Source: Terriglobia bacterium | GTDB taxonomy: Bacteria > Acidobacteriota > Terriglobia > Bryobacterales > UBA6623 | DNA: 64,000 nucleotides | Assembly: GCA_009838515.1 (NCBI GenBank) | Contig: VXRL01000086.1 | Coordinates: 1 to 64,000, forward strand | Direction: 5' to 3' | Position numbers and translations under genes: made by a program | Shown: in pieces, positions 17,609 to 25,897 of the stretch | Position numbering within the stretch: position 1 is the first letter of the stretch | Layout: each line of letters begins with the position of its first letter | The notes under the pieces: model-generated | What the model saw: the letters and a program-made list of their open reading frames with translations, nothing else | Database searches by the model: none | What the model was told of the DNA's origin: nothing

Positions 17609-18298
17609 TCAACCGCCCAAGGGCTCTATGGACGCGGCCACGTGGTCGCGGTAGGTCACCCGTACAGGCTCGAGCCCGGCTGCCGCGCCCCGCTTGTAGT
17701 CGACGATCCGCGTCATCCCACCCGGCGATTGGCGCACGACTTCTCCGACGCCCAGCGCGAAGCCGATGCGCACCTCGCTCATGCCAACCTCGACAACGCC
17801 CTTGGCCGCCTCATCCCACATCTCGTCAGTCCAGTGGTCGTAGATCTCCCTTGGATCCTTGACGAAGAAGATGTCATCGACGAACACCCGCTGCCCCGTG
17901 CCGATAACAAAGGAACACCGCTCGCCCTCCTTCTCGAACAGCAGGACAACCTCGCGCCCGCGCGCCTCGAAGGCTAGCGGGACAACGCGCTCGAGCGGCT
18001 CGAACAGCCTCTCGCCGGGCTGGTACATCCAGCGGTAGCCCTCGCGGACCCACAGCGGCTTGCCTGTGAGCCGCTCCCTCGCCGAGGCCAAGTCGGTCGC
18101 GTACGACTTCGGCACGAACACGAACGCATCGGATGGCAGGTTGCGCTTCCTCGGCTGCTCGCCGATGGTCATGTTCGCTATCCGGTGCTTCTCATAGAAG
18201 TGGTAGGCCAAGTAGACGGCACCGACGACTAGCGTCACCTTGATCGCCAGTCGGAACCAGAACCACCACACCTCGCCCGAGAACTTCTCTCGCATCAA
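17609..18298 (-). CDS. Membrane-anchored hypothetical protein
   Basis: A 229-aa protein with one N-terminal transmembrane helix (FRLAIKVTLVVGAVYLAYHF, about residues 15-34) and a large probably periplasmic domain of mixed charge with no motif I recognise. The stop lies eight bases from the convergent lipoprotein gene. It is divergent from the YIP1 gene, and the 308 bases between their starts (18299-18606) hold no gene. Confidence 0.75.
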   Translation of the reverse strand: MMREKFSGEVWWFWFRLAIKVTLVVGAVYLAYHFYEKHRIANMTIGEQPRKRNLPSDAFVFVPKSYATDLASARERLTGKPLWVREGYRWMYQPGERLFEPLERVVPLAFEARGREVVLLFEKEGERCSFVIGTGQRVFVDDIFFVKDPREIYDHWTDEMWDEAAKGVVEVGMSEVRIGFALGVGEVVRQSPGGMTRIVDYKRGAAAGLEPVRVTYRDHVAASIEPLGG

Positions 18299-18606
18299 GA
18301 ACTTCCCTCAGGGTAGGCTGCCCAACCCTTGCGGCCACGCACGGTTCAAGTCTAGACGACACTCGGCTCGCCATTCTGCGCGTCATCGAGCCGTTGGTCG
18401 AAGCTTCGGCCAGAACTGCGAAGGCGTTGTTCGCAGAGCGGCCGCGCTGAGGCTGGGACCGCCGCGCCAATCCCACTTCGGGCAGGCCGTCGCCTCGCAT
18501 AGATCCCTTGCCGAGATGTGCTACGATTCCGTGCGCTTCGGGTCGGCATCCGTCTCCGGTGGTGGCGAATCGTGACGTTTCCGACTCGATTCGCACCGGA
18601 GGAATC

Positions 18607-19203
18607 ATGAACGAAGGGATGGAGCAACCGCCTGCAAGGTCGGCCTGGAATCGCGTCATAGCGGTACTTCGGTTCGAGCCCGGCATCTTCAGGGAGATCG
18701 CGCAGGACAGCAGAGCTACTGGGCAAGCTTGCGTCGTCTTCGGCGTAGCCGTGCTCCTCAGTTGCTTGTGGACGTTGCCTATCGTTCCGATCGCATGGCT
18801 CTTCGGGTTCCTCGGCCTAGCGATGATGACAGGCCTTTTCATGTTGTTGGCTCGCATGTTCGTGGGCGGTCCGCCCTCTGACGGGGCGGCCGACTCGCAC
18901 GAACTTCGCGAGGATCGCCGAGATGACATGCCGCCCTACTCGGGCTGGCTTCGAGCGATCTTGTTCGCCTCGGCGCCTGCGGCTTTCGGCGTAGTCCCGC
19001 TCGTCGGAACGTTTATCGGCGCGATCTATAACCTGATCCTACAGATCGTCGCTATCCGAGAGCTGTCAGGAATCTCAACTGGCGCAGCAGTGATGGCATG
19101 GATCATCGCGGTGCTGGTCCCTGGAATCCTTCTCGTCGTAAGCATCATGATTTTCGGATTCTCGATCCTTGCAATCTTCGGCCTCAACGAATTCCTACAT
19201 TGA
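18607..19203 (+). CDS. YIP1-family membrane protein
   Basis: About 198 aa with five hydrophobic segments and the pattern of the YIP1 domain: SGWLRAILFASAPAAFGVVP and YNLILQIVAIRELSGIST before the last helices. A GGAGGA lies eight bases before the ATG at 18607, so the longer frame from 18508 is rejected. The function of bacterial YIP1 proteins is not known. The gene is a single unit between membrane protein and ubiE genes. Confidence 0.8.
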   Translation: MNEGMEQPPARSAWNRVIAVLRFEPGIFREIAQDSRATGQACVVFGVAVLLSCLWTLPIVPIAWLFGFLGLAMMTGLFMLLARMFVGGPPSDGAADSHELREDRRDDMPPYSGWLRAILFASAPAAFGVVPLVGTFIGAIYNLILQIVAIRELSGISTGAAVMAWIIAVLVPGILLVVSIMIFGFSILAIFGLNEFLH

Positions 19204-19308
19204 CGCCTAACGGCGCCACAGGCTCCGCGATCGGCGATCGAGTCGGGTCTGGCGGCCGACGAGAGCGAGCTTTCGTCTGGCTATCTCAGGTGCCTTGGAT
19301 TCACCGCA

Positions 19309-20088
19309 CTAGACGTACGCAAGATACAGCACGCTCACTCCGCCCGATAGCATCTGCACTTTGACCCGCTGGAACCCTACCCCAAGCAGCAACTCTCGAA
19401 CTTCCTCGGGCGGCGGAAAGCGCTGCACGGAATCCTGCAGATACGAGTAGGCCCCGCCGCTGCCAGAGATGGCGTTGCCAAGTCGCGGCAGCACGTGCTT
19501 GAAGTAGAAATTGAACAGCGCGCCCCAAAGCTTGGAGGTCGGCTGGGAGAACTCCAGTACCGCCAAGCACCCGCCCGGAGCCAATAATCGGCGAAACTCT
19601 TCGGCGCCATCGCGATAGTTAGCGAGGTTTCGAAACCCGAAGGCAATAGTCACCAGATCTACGCTGGAATCAGACAGCGGCATGCGGGTGGCATCGGCCT
19701 CGGCCAAGACGGGAGGCAGGCCGGCACGCCCGAACTTATCGGCGGCACGGACCAACATCGGGCGACAGAAGTCCGAGGCCAGGCAAACAGGGGCCTTGTC
19801 CGGGCGCAAGCGTGCCCGCTCGCGGGCCAAGGCCAGCGCCAGATCTCCCGTGCCACAGCAGCAATCGACGATATTCACGGTATCGCGCTGCAAGTAGGGC
19901 CGCACGGAGTGCACCAGCCTGCGGCGCCAGAAGCGGTCGATCTGACCCGATAGCAGGTGATTGAGCAGGTCATAGCGAGGCGCCACACGCGCGAACATTT
20001 CGCGCACGGCGCGGGCGGCCTCGGCTTCATTTCCGACTTCGATGCCAGCCGGCAGAGCGCCGCGCTGTGACTCCTCCACTGGCACCAC
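19309..20088 (-). CDS. ubiE: Demethylmenaquinone/ubiquinone methyltransferase
   Basis: SAM-dependent C-methyltransferase of menaquinone and/or ubiquinone synthesis. About 259 aa from a GTG at 20088; an ATG at 20142 would overlap the upstream gene by 44 bases. Motifs: FARVAPRYDLLNHLLSGQ, the SAM loop IVDCCCGTGDLALAL, the signature FGFRNLANY, LAVLEFSQPTSKLWGALFNF and SYLQDSVQRFPPPEEVR. All are diagnostic of UbiE/MenG. It lies 11 bases downstream of aroB and is probably co-transcribed, linking the shikimate route with quinone synthesis. Confidence 0.95.
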   Translation of the reverse strand: MVPVEESQRGALPAGIEVGNEAEAARAVREMFARVAPRYDLLNHLLSGQIDRFWRRRLVHSVRPYLQRDTVNIVDCCCGTGDLALALARERARLRPDKAPVCLASDFCRPMLVRAADKFGRAGLPPVLAEADATRMPLSDSSVDLVTIAFGFRNLANYRDGAEEFRRLLAPGGCLAVLEFSQPTSKLWGALFNFYFKHVLPRLGNAISGSGGAYSYLQDSVQRFPPPEEVRELLLGVGFQRVKVQMLSGGVSVLYLAYV

Positions 20089-20098
20089 GTAAGCGGCT

Positions 20099-21208
20099 CT
20101 ACACCGCCGCTGATTCCACGGCGGCACAGGCCGCGAGCGCATGCTCGGTTGCAGCGACCACCTGTTCGGCGGGCGGGTCCAGCTCCTCGCTCACGCCCCC
20201 GATCGAATCGGCCAGCACAAATCGCGCCCTGCCGCCGACCGCTTTCTTGTCACCCGCGATCCGTGCGGCGATGTTTCGAGCTTCCAAACCTTCCAGGCCC
20301 GCAAACGACCCGTACGAGAGCACGACGGCTTCGATCCGCTCGCGATCGCGGGAGCCCAACCGGCCGCGCAGCTCCGACAGGCGCGCCGCGGCGATCATCC
20401 CGAAGCCCACTGCTTCGCCGTGCAGCAGGGTGTTGTAGCCGGTCTCGGCCTCCAAAGCGTGGCCCAGGGTGTGGCCGAAGTTCAGGATGCGCCTCAGCCC
20501 GCTCTCGCGCTCGTCGGCGCGCACGACTGCGGCCTTGATGCGGACCGACTCCGAAATCATCTTCTCGACCGCTTCGCCCGCGCGCTCTCGGACCATGGAC
20601 GCACGGGTTTCCATGTAAGCGAACAATTCCGGACTGCGAATAATGCCGTGTTTGACGACCTCTTGCACGCCGGCGAAGTACTCGCGGTCCGGCAGCGAGG
20701 CGAGCGTGTCCGGATCGACCAGCACGAGGCGCGGTTGGTGGAACGCTCCGACTAGGTTCTTGCCAGAGGCGAGGTTGACCCCTGTCTTGCCGCCCACTGA
20801 GGCGTCGACCTGGGCGAGCAGGGTGGTTGGGACTTGAACAAAGTCGATGCCGCGCATGTACGAAGCGGCCACAAACCCAGCCACGTCACCAGCGACTCCC
20901 CCCCCGAACGCCACCACGGCGCTGCTGCGATCCGCGCCCGCAGCGTGCATGTCGGCACAAAGCCTTTCGACCGTCGACATGCGCTTGCGTGGCTCGTCGA
21001 GAGGACTCGGGAGCGCCGTCCAATCGCAGCCTTCGAGTCCTTCCGCCAAGCGGGATTCGTAGTGTCTCCAGACCGTCTCGTCGGCGATCACGAACAGCCG
21101 GCGGTCCCCGAGCGTCTCGCGAATCAGCGACCCAGCGCGCCCGATCAGGCCGGCTTCGATGCGGACATCGTAACGGGAGCCAAGCGTCTCGACGGACACG
21201 AGAGCCAT
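20099..21208 (-). CDS. aroB: 3-dehydroquinate synthase
   Basis: Second enzyme of the shikimate pathway, NAD- and metal-dependent, cytoplasmic. About 369 aa from the ATG at 21208 (an in-frame ATG at 21226 is also possible). Motifs: GGVAGDVAGFVAASYMRGID, FVQVPTTLLAQVDASVGGKT, then GAFHQPRLVLVDPDTLASLP and the metal-site NFGHTLGHALEAETGYNTLL followed by HGEAVGFGM. It is divergent from nadB with 85 bases between starts and precedes ubiE. The open frame runs further upstream, antisense to nadB, and that part is not coding. Confidence 0.97.
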   Translation of the reverse strand: MALVSVETLGSRYDVRIEAGLIGRAGSLIRETLGDRRLFVIADETVWRHYESRLAEGLEGCDWTALPSPLDEPRKRMSTVERLCADMHAAGADRSSAVVAFGGGVAGDVAGFVAASYMRGIDFVQVPTTLLAQVDASVGGKTGVNLASGKNLVGAFHQPRLVLVDPDTLASLPDREYFAGVQEVVKHGIIRSPELFAYMETRASMVRERAGEAVEKMISESVRIKAAVVRADERESGLRRILNFGHTLGHALEAETGYNTLLHGEAVGFGMIAAARLSELRGRLGSRDRERIEAVVLSYGSFAGLEGLEARNIAARIAGDKKAVGGRARFVLADSIGGVSEELDPPAEQVVAATEHALAACAAVESAAV

Positions 21209-21293
21209 TAGTCCTTTTTGTACCATGTGGACTTGCTGCAAGCGGTGCCGTCCGGGTGAGTCCCGTACGCGTAACCACATCGCTGCGACTGCC

Positions 21294-22856
21294 ATGGAAA
21301 CCGACTTTTTGGTGATCGGCGGCGGCGTGGCGGGCCTCAGCGCGGCCATCGAGGCGGCCCCGGCAGGCCGCGTGCTGGTACTGACCAAGGACCGCTTGCA
21401 AGAATCGGCCACGGAGTACTCGCAAGGCGGCGTAGCCGTCGCCCTCAGTGACGAGGACCAAGTAGGGCTGCACGAGCAGGACACGCTCCAAGCCGGTGCA
21501 GGACTGTGCGACCCGCTGGCGGTGCGAGCACTCACCGAGGCAGGCCCGCGCCGGATCCAGAGGCTGATCGAATGGGGAGCTGAGTTCGATTCCGACGGAG
21601 GCAAGCTGTCGTTCTCAATCGAGGGGGCGCACAGTGTGAACCGCGTGCTCCACGCCGGCGGGGACTCCACCGGAAAAGAGATTGGCCGCACGTTGCTGCA
21701 CAAGGCAAAATCGCTTGACGCCATCTCGTTTCAGAGCTTTTCGTCGGTGGTCGACCTGCTCGTAGAAGACGGAACGGTTTGCGGGGCGATCGCTTGGAAC
21801 GAAAAGCAGCGCGAACTAGTGCCGGTCTACGCACGCGCCGTGCTGCTCGCCACTGGTGGGATAGGGCAGCTCTACCGGGAGACCACCAACCCCGACGTCG
21901 CCACCGGAGACGGCGTGGCCATGGCCTACCGCGCCGGGGCAGTCATCGCCAACATGGAAATGGTCCAATTCCATCCGACCGCGCTGTTCCTTCAAGGAGC
22001 GCCGCGCTTCTTGTTGTCGGAAGCCCTGCGCGGAGAAGGCGCAGTCCTGCGCAATGCGAACATGCAGCGCTTCATGTCGCGCTATCACGCGAGCGAGGAA
22101 CTCGCGCCCCGCGACGTGGTGTCACGGGCCATCGTGAGCGAACTGGCGCGGCTCCGCCGCGGGCCGGTCTACCTTGACCTGACTCATCTCGGCGATGGCT
22201 TCGTGTCGAAGCGTTTTCCGCGCATCTACCGCACCTGCCAGCTATACGGTGTGGACCTTGAAGTGGAACCGGTGCCCGTGCATCCCGCAGCGCACTACGC
22301 CATGGGCGGAATCTTGACTGACCACGACGGGGCAACGACGCTACCCGGGCTGTACGCCGCAGGAGAGGCAGCCTGCAACGGCGTGCATGGCGCCAATCGG
22401 CTGGCCAGCAATTCGCTGCTAGAAGGGCTCGTATTCGGGGCGCGATCCGGCGAGGTCATGCGCAAGCATGCGAGTGATACGCTTCGGAAACCAAGTCTGC
22501 CGAGGCGCAAGAGCGCTAGCGCACTGCCTGGCAACGCCATAGCCAACTTGCGTCACCTCGCTTGGCGGCATGCGGGCATCGCACGGTCGGAAGAGGGCCT
22601 TCGCGGCGGCTTAGAACAGCTAGACCTGCTCTCGACGATGTTTGAGAAAGGGCTTGCGCGCAACAGCCGCCATGGCTTTGAGACAGACAACATGTACCAA
22701 GTAATCCGCTTGGTGGCGCGCTGTGCGCTGGCGCGCGAGGAGAGCCGGGGCGGACACTACCGCGTAGACTTTCCAGAGTCACGCGAGGAGTTCCGCAAGC
22801 ACTCGCGCATCCGGCGGGGATCCAAGGTGAGCTTCGTAGAAGTAGGCGCTGGATAG
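21294..22856 (+). CDS. nadB: L-aspartate oxidase
   Basis: FAD enzyme making iminoaspartate for NAD synthesis, cytoplasmic. 520 aa from the ATG at 21294, just before FLVIGGGVAGLSAAIEA, the FAD-binding loop. Further signatures: EYSQGGVAVAL, HSVNRVLHAGGDSTGKEIGR, HPTALFLQG, HYAMGGILTD and GVHGANRLASNSLLEGLVFG. The last distinguishes the family from fumarate reductase flavoproteins. No nadA or nadC is adjacent. Divergent from aroB. Confidence 0.97.
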   Translation: METDFLVIGGGVAGLSAAIEAAPAGRVLVLTKDRLQESATEYSQGGVAVALSDEDQVGLHEQDTLQAGAGLCDPLAVRALTEAGPRRIQRLIEWGAEFDSDGGKLSFSIEGAHSVNRVLHAGGDSTGKEIGRTLLHKAKSLDAISFQSFSSVVDLLVEDGTVCGAIAWNEKQRELVPVYARAVLLATGGIGQLYRETTNPDVATGDGVAMAYRAGAVIANMEMVQFHPTALFLQGAPRFLLSEALRGEGAVLRNANMQRFMSRYHASEELAPRDVVSRAIVSELARLRRGPVYLDLTHLGDGFVSKRFPRIYRTCQLYGVDLEVEPVPVHPAAHYAMGGILTDHDGATTLPGLYAAGEAACNGVHGANRLASNSLLEGLVFGARSGEVMRKHASDTLRKPSLPRRKSASALPGNAIANLRHLAWRHAGIARSEEGLRGGLEQLDLLSTMFEKGLARNSRHGFETDNMYQVIRLVARCALAREESRGGHYRVDFPESREEFRKHSRIRRGSKVSFVEVGAG

Positions 22857-22940
22857 GGCACGCGGTTCAATGCGGTGCACATTCGGCGGGACCCCGAACA
22901 GGCCGAGAATCCGAAGAGCGGGCTCTGGGAGCGGAATGGC

Positions 22941-22978
22941 TTGACTTTTATTTCGATAATCTTGGAATAATAGAAATA
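22941..22978 (+). promoter_or_regulatory. Promoter and probable ArsR operator
   Basis: TTGACT at 22941 and AATAAT at 22966 form a sigma-70-like pair with a wide 19-base spacer in an AT-rich patch. Within it TATTTC (22949-22954) and GAAATA (22973-22978) form an inverted repeat overlapping the start codon. ArsR/SmtB regulators bind AT-rich inverted repeats in this place. The operator is an inference. Confidence 0.5.
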
Positions 22979-23283
22979 TGGATGCGGAGAAGGCCATCGC
23001 GGCTTTGGCCGCGCTGGCTCAAGAAACTCGGCTCGATGTCTTCCGACTTCTCGTTCGAGCCGGTCCGGGGGGTCTCGCTGCAGGAACCATCAGCCAGCGG
23101 CTGAGCGTCCCAAGCGCCACCATGTCCTTTCACCTGAAAGAGCTCAGGAACGCGCGAGTTGTGCGCTGTCGGCGGGAGACCCGGTCACTGATCTACAGCC
23201 CCGACTTCGCCGTGATGAACGCCCTTGTCGAATTCCTGACGGAGCATTGCTGCGAGAAGACATCCTGCCGGACGTGCCCCTGA
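22978..23283 (+). CDS. arsR: ArsR-family metalloregulator
   Basis: A 101-aa winged-helix repressor. The recognition region is GLAAGTISQRLSVPSATMSF followed by HLKELRNARVVRCRRE. The wing is RETRSLIYSPDF. The C-terminus has cysteines CCEKTSCRTC (residues about 90-99), which could bind arsenite or another thiophilic metal. It is the first gene of a two-gene unit with the CadI/ArsI-like protein 35 bases downstream. It probably represses its own promoter and releases on metal binding, as is known for the family. Confidence 0.88.
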   Translation: MDAEKAIAALAALAQETRLDVFRLLVRAGPGGLAAGTISQRLSVPSATMSFHLKELRNARVVRCRRETRSLIYSPDFAVMNALVEFLTEHCCEKTSCRTCP

Positions 23284-23318
23284 TCCAATCAATCCTGTCC
23301 GACCGCAAGGAGAAACAA

Positions 23319-23777
23319 ATGCGCCTGCAACTGGCTCTCAACGTTAGAGATCTGGATTCCGCTGTCGACTTCTATTCGAAGCTGTTCGGGGTTGAGCCCA
23401 GAAAGCGGAAGCCCGGGTATGCCAATTTCGCGATCGCGGAGCCGCCTCTCAAGCTCGTACTATTCGAGGCCCCGTCGGCCGGGGAGCGGCTCAATCACCT
23501 GGGCGTGGAGGTGTTCGACGATGCCGATCTGAGCCGCGCCGAGCAGCGTGTCAAGACCAGCGGCCTCCAGCACCTGACCGAAAACGACACGATCTGCTGT
23601 CACGCGCGACAGAACAAGGTTTGGGCGCTGGAGCCCGAGGGCTTGAGATGGGAGTGGTACCGGGTAATCGAGGACGTGAAGTCGGAGAAGCCGTCGTCCG
23701 GCGTGGAAGCTGCCGCCGAAGACTGTTGCGATGTTGATTCTCGGATCTCGTGCTCTCAGTCAACGCCGAACCTATGA
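23319..23777 (+). CDS. ArsI/CadI-family VOC metalloenzyme
   Basis: A 152-aa vicinal oxygen chelate protein. It matches the ArsI/CadI family closely: LQLALNVRDLDSAVDFYSKL, PGYANFAIAEPPLKLVLFEA, NHLGVEV, NDTICCHARQNKVWALEPEG. The vicinal C93-C94 pair binds trivalent organoarsenicals in ArsI. H60 and E112 fit two metal ligands, while the third position is Gln4 as in CadI-type members. ArsI cleaves the C-As bond of methylarsenite; CadI is a cadmium-induced relative, so the exact substrate is open. The C-terminus adds another Cys pair. AAGGAG precedes the ATG at 23319, and the gene is co-transcribed with arsR. Confidence 0.85.
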   Translation: MRLQLALNVRDLDSAVDFYSKLFGVEPRKRKPGYANFAIAEPPLKLVLFEAPSAGERLNHLGVEVFDDADLSRAEQRVKTSGLQHLTENDTICCHARQNKVWALEPEGLRWEWYRVIEDVKSEKPSSGVEAAAEDCCDVDSRISCSQSTPNL

Positions 23778-23821
23778 ATCCGCTAGGGTTCAATACCTCT
23801 GGCTAACAATCACTAGTGCCC

Positions 23822-24652
23822 TCAAAATCGCTCAAACGGATCCCATGAACTGCGTTCACGGCGCAGTTCGTAGTCTTGCTCTTCCTCCTCGAAATCCAAC
23901 AGCTGTTGCTCGTCTTCCCACCAAATCAACGCTACGACTGAGTCGCTGGTGGTACGAAACCAGCTCTCTCGCACCTCGTATCTCCGAGAGTGTTCATGAT
24001 CGAACCACCGATCCGCGCAAATATCCTCACTCCCTTGATCGCTGTCGGCACTAGCGGCACCGGTCGATCGGTCTAACGATTCCAATGGAGCGAACTTTGG
24101 CGGCACGGAATCCCCTCGAATGTACCAAGCCCTACGGCCAGACTTGTATGAGGCCAAGACTGCCGGATACGATCCGCGGCGAACCAGTTTGATCGACGTT
24201 GCGGTAAGGCTCGTCCGAAACCTCTCTGCCATATCTCTCAAAGTTTCGAGATCTAAGGATCGCCCCTGAGCGATCGGGTCAAACAGATAAGCGGGTAGCA
24301 AGAGGTCACTGGCAAACTCGTTCGCATTTCGCTCGCGGGCTCTACCGATCGCGCTGATGTCGAGATCGGACTCCTTGCAACTGAATGCCACGCTCCCCCT
24401 ATCGCGTATCCAATGGCCCAACTCGTGGCCTACCGAGAACCTCTTCCGCACTCGGGAACTCTGCTCCCGCACGGTGATGATTGCCTTGTCACCCATGCCG
24501 ACGAGCGTCGCCTCGGACCCCGTCAGGTCTGCATACCTGGTCGTCGCTCCGCATGTGTACGCGATCACTTCGACATCAATCTCTTCAGGTCGGGTAATCC
24601 CCAGCTCTTCAAGCAGCTGCCTCGGTGTCTTGCGCGACTCACTCGTCTCCAT
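23822..24652 (-). CDS. ImmA/IrrE-family metallopeptidase
   Basis: About 276 aa with the zinc-peptidase motif H76-E-L-G-H80 and third-ligand region ERNANEFASDLLLP (E112), the ImmA/IrrE signature. Such peptidases cleave repressors, for example of mobile elements or in DNA-damage responses. The C-terminal 100 residues, acidic and Trp-rich, are unrecognised. The ATG at 24652 lies inside the previous gene's end (14-base overlap), so translation is likely coupled. It is the last gene of a three-gene operon divergent from the ubiquitin-like conjugation genes. The target could be the regulator that binds the shared promoter, but this is speculation. Confidence 0.88.
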   Translation of the reverse strand: METSESRKTPRQLLEELGITRPEEIDVEVIAYTCGATTRYADLTGSEATLVGMGDKAIITVREQSSRVRKRFSVGHELGHWIRDRGSVAFSCKESDLDISAIGRARERNANEFASDLLLPAYLFDPIAQGRSLDLETLRDMAERFRTSLTATSIKLVRRGSYPAVLASYKSGRRAWYIRGDSVPPKFAPLESLDRSTGAASADSDQGSEDICADRWFDHEHSRRYEVRESWFRTTSDSVVALIWWEDEQQLLDFEEEEQDYELRRERSSWDPFERF

Positions 24653-25058
24653 CTGGTAAATCCAAGTCGTCCAAGCTACCCAACTCCGCAAGACTTCTCA
24701 GTTGGACTAAGACATCTTCGTCAGTGAGCTCGGAAAACTCCCGGTTCTGAAGCGTTAGGCTCTCACGCTCCATCGCGCGTTGCAGCAAGCGTCGACGTCC
24801 CTCGGGAGATGGTGGGAGTTGGTACGCGAGTTGGCGCACTTCTTGTGCTTGCTCTTGGTATGCCTTTCTGGCTTCTGCCAGCTTCGCTTTCCGGTGCGAC
24901 TCGAGAGCCCGCTGCAGGGTGTTGTGAACCTGTTCGGCGCACTGATGCGGATCGGAACCTTCAAGCAGGGCATTCTCAAGAATATCCTCGGCCGGAGCCT
25001 CCTCGATGTAGTGGGCAACACCGTCGAGGATCCTTCCCAATCGATCATCGAACGGCAT
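24639..25058 (-). CDS. Hypothetical helical/coiled-coil protein in ImmA operon
   Basis: About 139 aa from the ATG at 25058, which follows a GGAGGGG ribosome site and overlaps the previous gene by about 14 bases. Mostly alpha-helical, with a charged coiled-coil section (TLQRALESHRKAKLAEARKA, then YQEQAQEVRQLAYQ) and an acidic C-terminus. No domain is recognised. Position between a sigma-like regulator and a metallopeptidase, all overlapping, suggests an obligate functional set. A role as anti-sigma or adaptor is possible but not shown. Confidence 0.65.
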   Translation of the reverse strand: MPFDDRLGRILDGVAHYIEEAPAEDILENALLEGSDPHQCAEQVHNTLQRALESHRKAKLAEARKAYQEQAQEVRQLAYQLPPSPEGRRRLLQRAMERESLTLQNREFSELTDEDVLVQLRSLAELGSLDDLDLPDGDE

Positions 25059-25683
25059 GTTGGTCACCCCTCCCTTCCAAGACTCTCTCGGTCCTTCTCT
25101 TGATCCGGCGCATCGCGGCTCGAATCGTTTTGTCTTCCCAGCCAAACTCATCCCGGATCTCTACGAGCGACATGCCGTCTTCCAACCCTGCGATCACGGC
25201 GAGAGCATCCTCGTCACCTGCACATGCCTCTCCGATCTGATCTGCGATCTCACTGCGCTCTCTCGCCTCCTCCATTCGGATCAATTCATCCTCTGGGCTC
25301 GGAGACTGAGATGCTAGCTTGTCGAACGCTTGCCGCCCGTTCCCATCTGAGGCGCTAGTTTCGGTGCCGCTTTCAGACAGCGCGTACTCAGGCGACTGGT
25401 GGTTCCTGCTATGGTGCGCTGCCCACGACGAAGCTGTGCTCCACATAGCCCCCATGAGAAGCCCCTTCAGGTCTACTTTCTCGGGATTCCATGTCCGGCT
25501 TCCTTCGAGGACCTTCAGGATCGCTATTTGAAGGAGCTCCTCCGCTGTCCTTCCGTTGGCGGCCCATGGCCCGATCCTCGCGATTCGGTTTTTTGCGAAT
25601 TCGCGCAATCGGACAAACTCGCCCGGCTCTCGTGCTAGTGCCTCGATTGCACTCGCAACTTCTGCATGGGTTGCCCTACCCAC
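25045..25683 (-). CDS. Sigma-factor-like regulator
   Basis: A 212-aa protein with a sigma-70 region-2-like N-terminal half (GRTAEELLQIAILKVLEGSR with TWNPEKVDLKGLLMGAMWST) and a helix-turn-helix region 4 (GMSLVEIRDEFGWEDKTIRA AMRRIKR, near 168-200). The linker is long and acidic. It resembles ECF-type sigma factors or sigma-like phage and plasmid regulators. First gene of the leftward operon. The 214-base divergent intergenic region with TGTCCA half-sites is the natural place for it or an accompanying repressor to act. Confidence 0.75.
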   Translation of the reverse strand: MGRATHAEVASAIEALAREPGEFVRLREFAKNRIARIGPWAANGRTAEELLQIAILKVLEGSRTWNPEKVDLKGLLMGAMWSTASSWAAHHSRNHQSPEYALSESGTETSASDGNGRQAFDKLASQSPSPEDELIRMEEARERSEIADQIGEACAGDEDALAVIAGLEDGMSLVEIRDEFGWEDKTIRAAMRRIKRRTERVLEGRGDQHAVR

Positions 25684-25762
25684 TGATTCTTGCGTCCCGG
25701 TCCTACGCGCCTGCCCAAGGTCAGGATAACGGACTGCTCCTCAACCTTCAATGCTCAAGAAC

Positions 25763-25810
25763 TGTCCACATTGGACACGTGACGAAGAGTTTTCGCGCCA
25801 AGTGTCCAAT
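25763..25810. promoter_or_regulatory. Candidate operator with three TGTCCA half-sites
   Basis: In the divergent promoter region TGTCCA-CAT-TGGACA (25763-25777) is a perfect palindrome. A third half-site lies at 25803-25808, and ATTGGACAC (25770-25778) with GTGTCCAAT (25802-25810) forms a 9-base perfect inverted repeat. The position between the regulator operon and the conjugation operon suggests binding by one transcription regulator controlling both. Only the symmetry is seen; the binder is not known. Confidence 0.6.
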
Positions 25811-25897
25811 CTAGCTCCACGCCGAGCATAAGGCTATAGAGGCACATCGAGCCTCGTTTCGAACTCGGCGGCAACCCCGCCATAGGAGGTCACTGCA

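Noticed and set aside
20142-21724. Long N-terminal extension of aroB
   Set aside because: The extension beyond 21226 is antisense to nadB and is not part of the enzyme.
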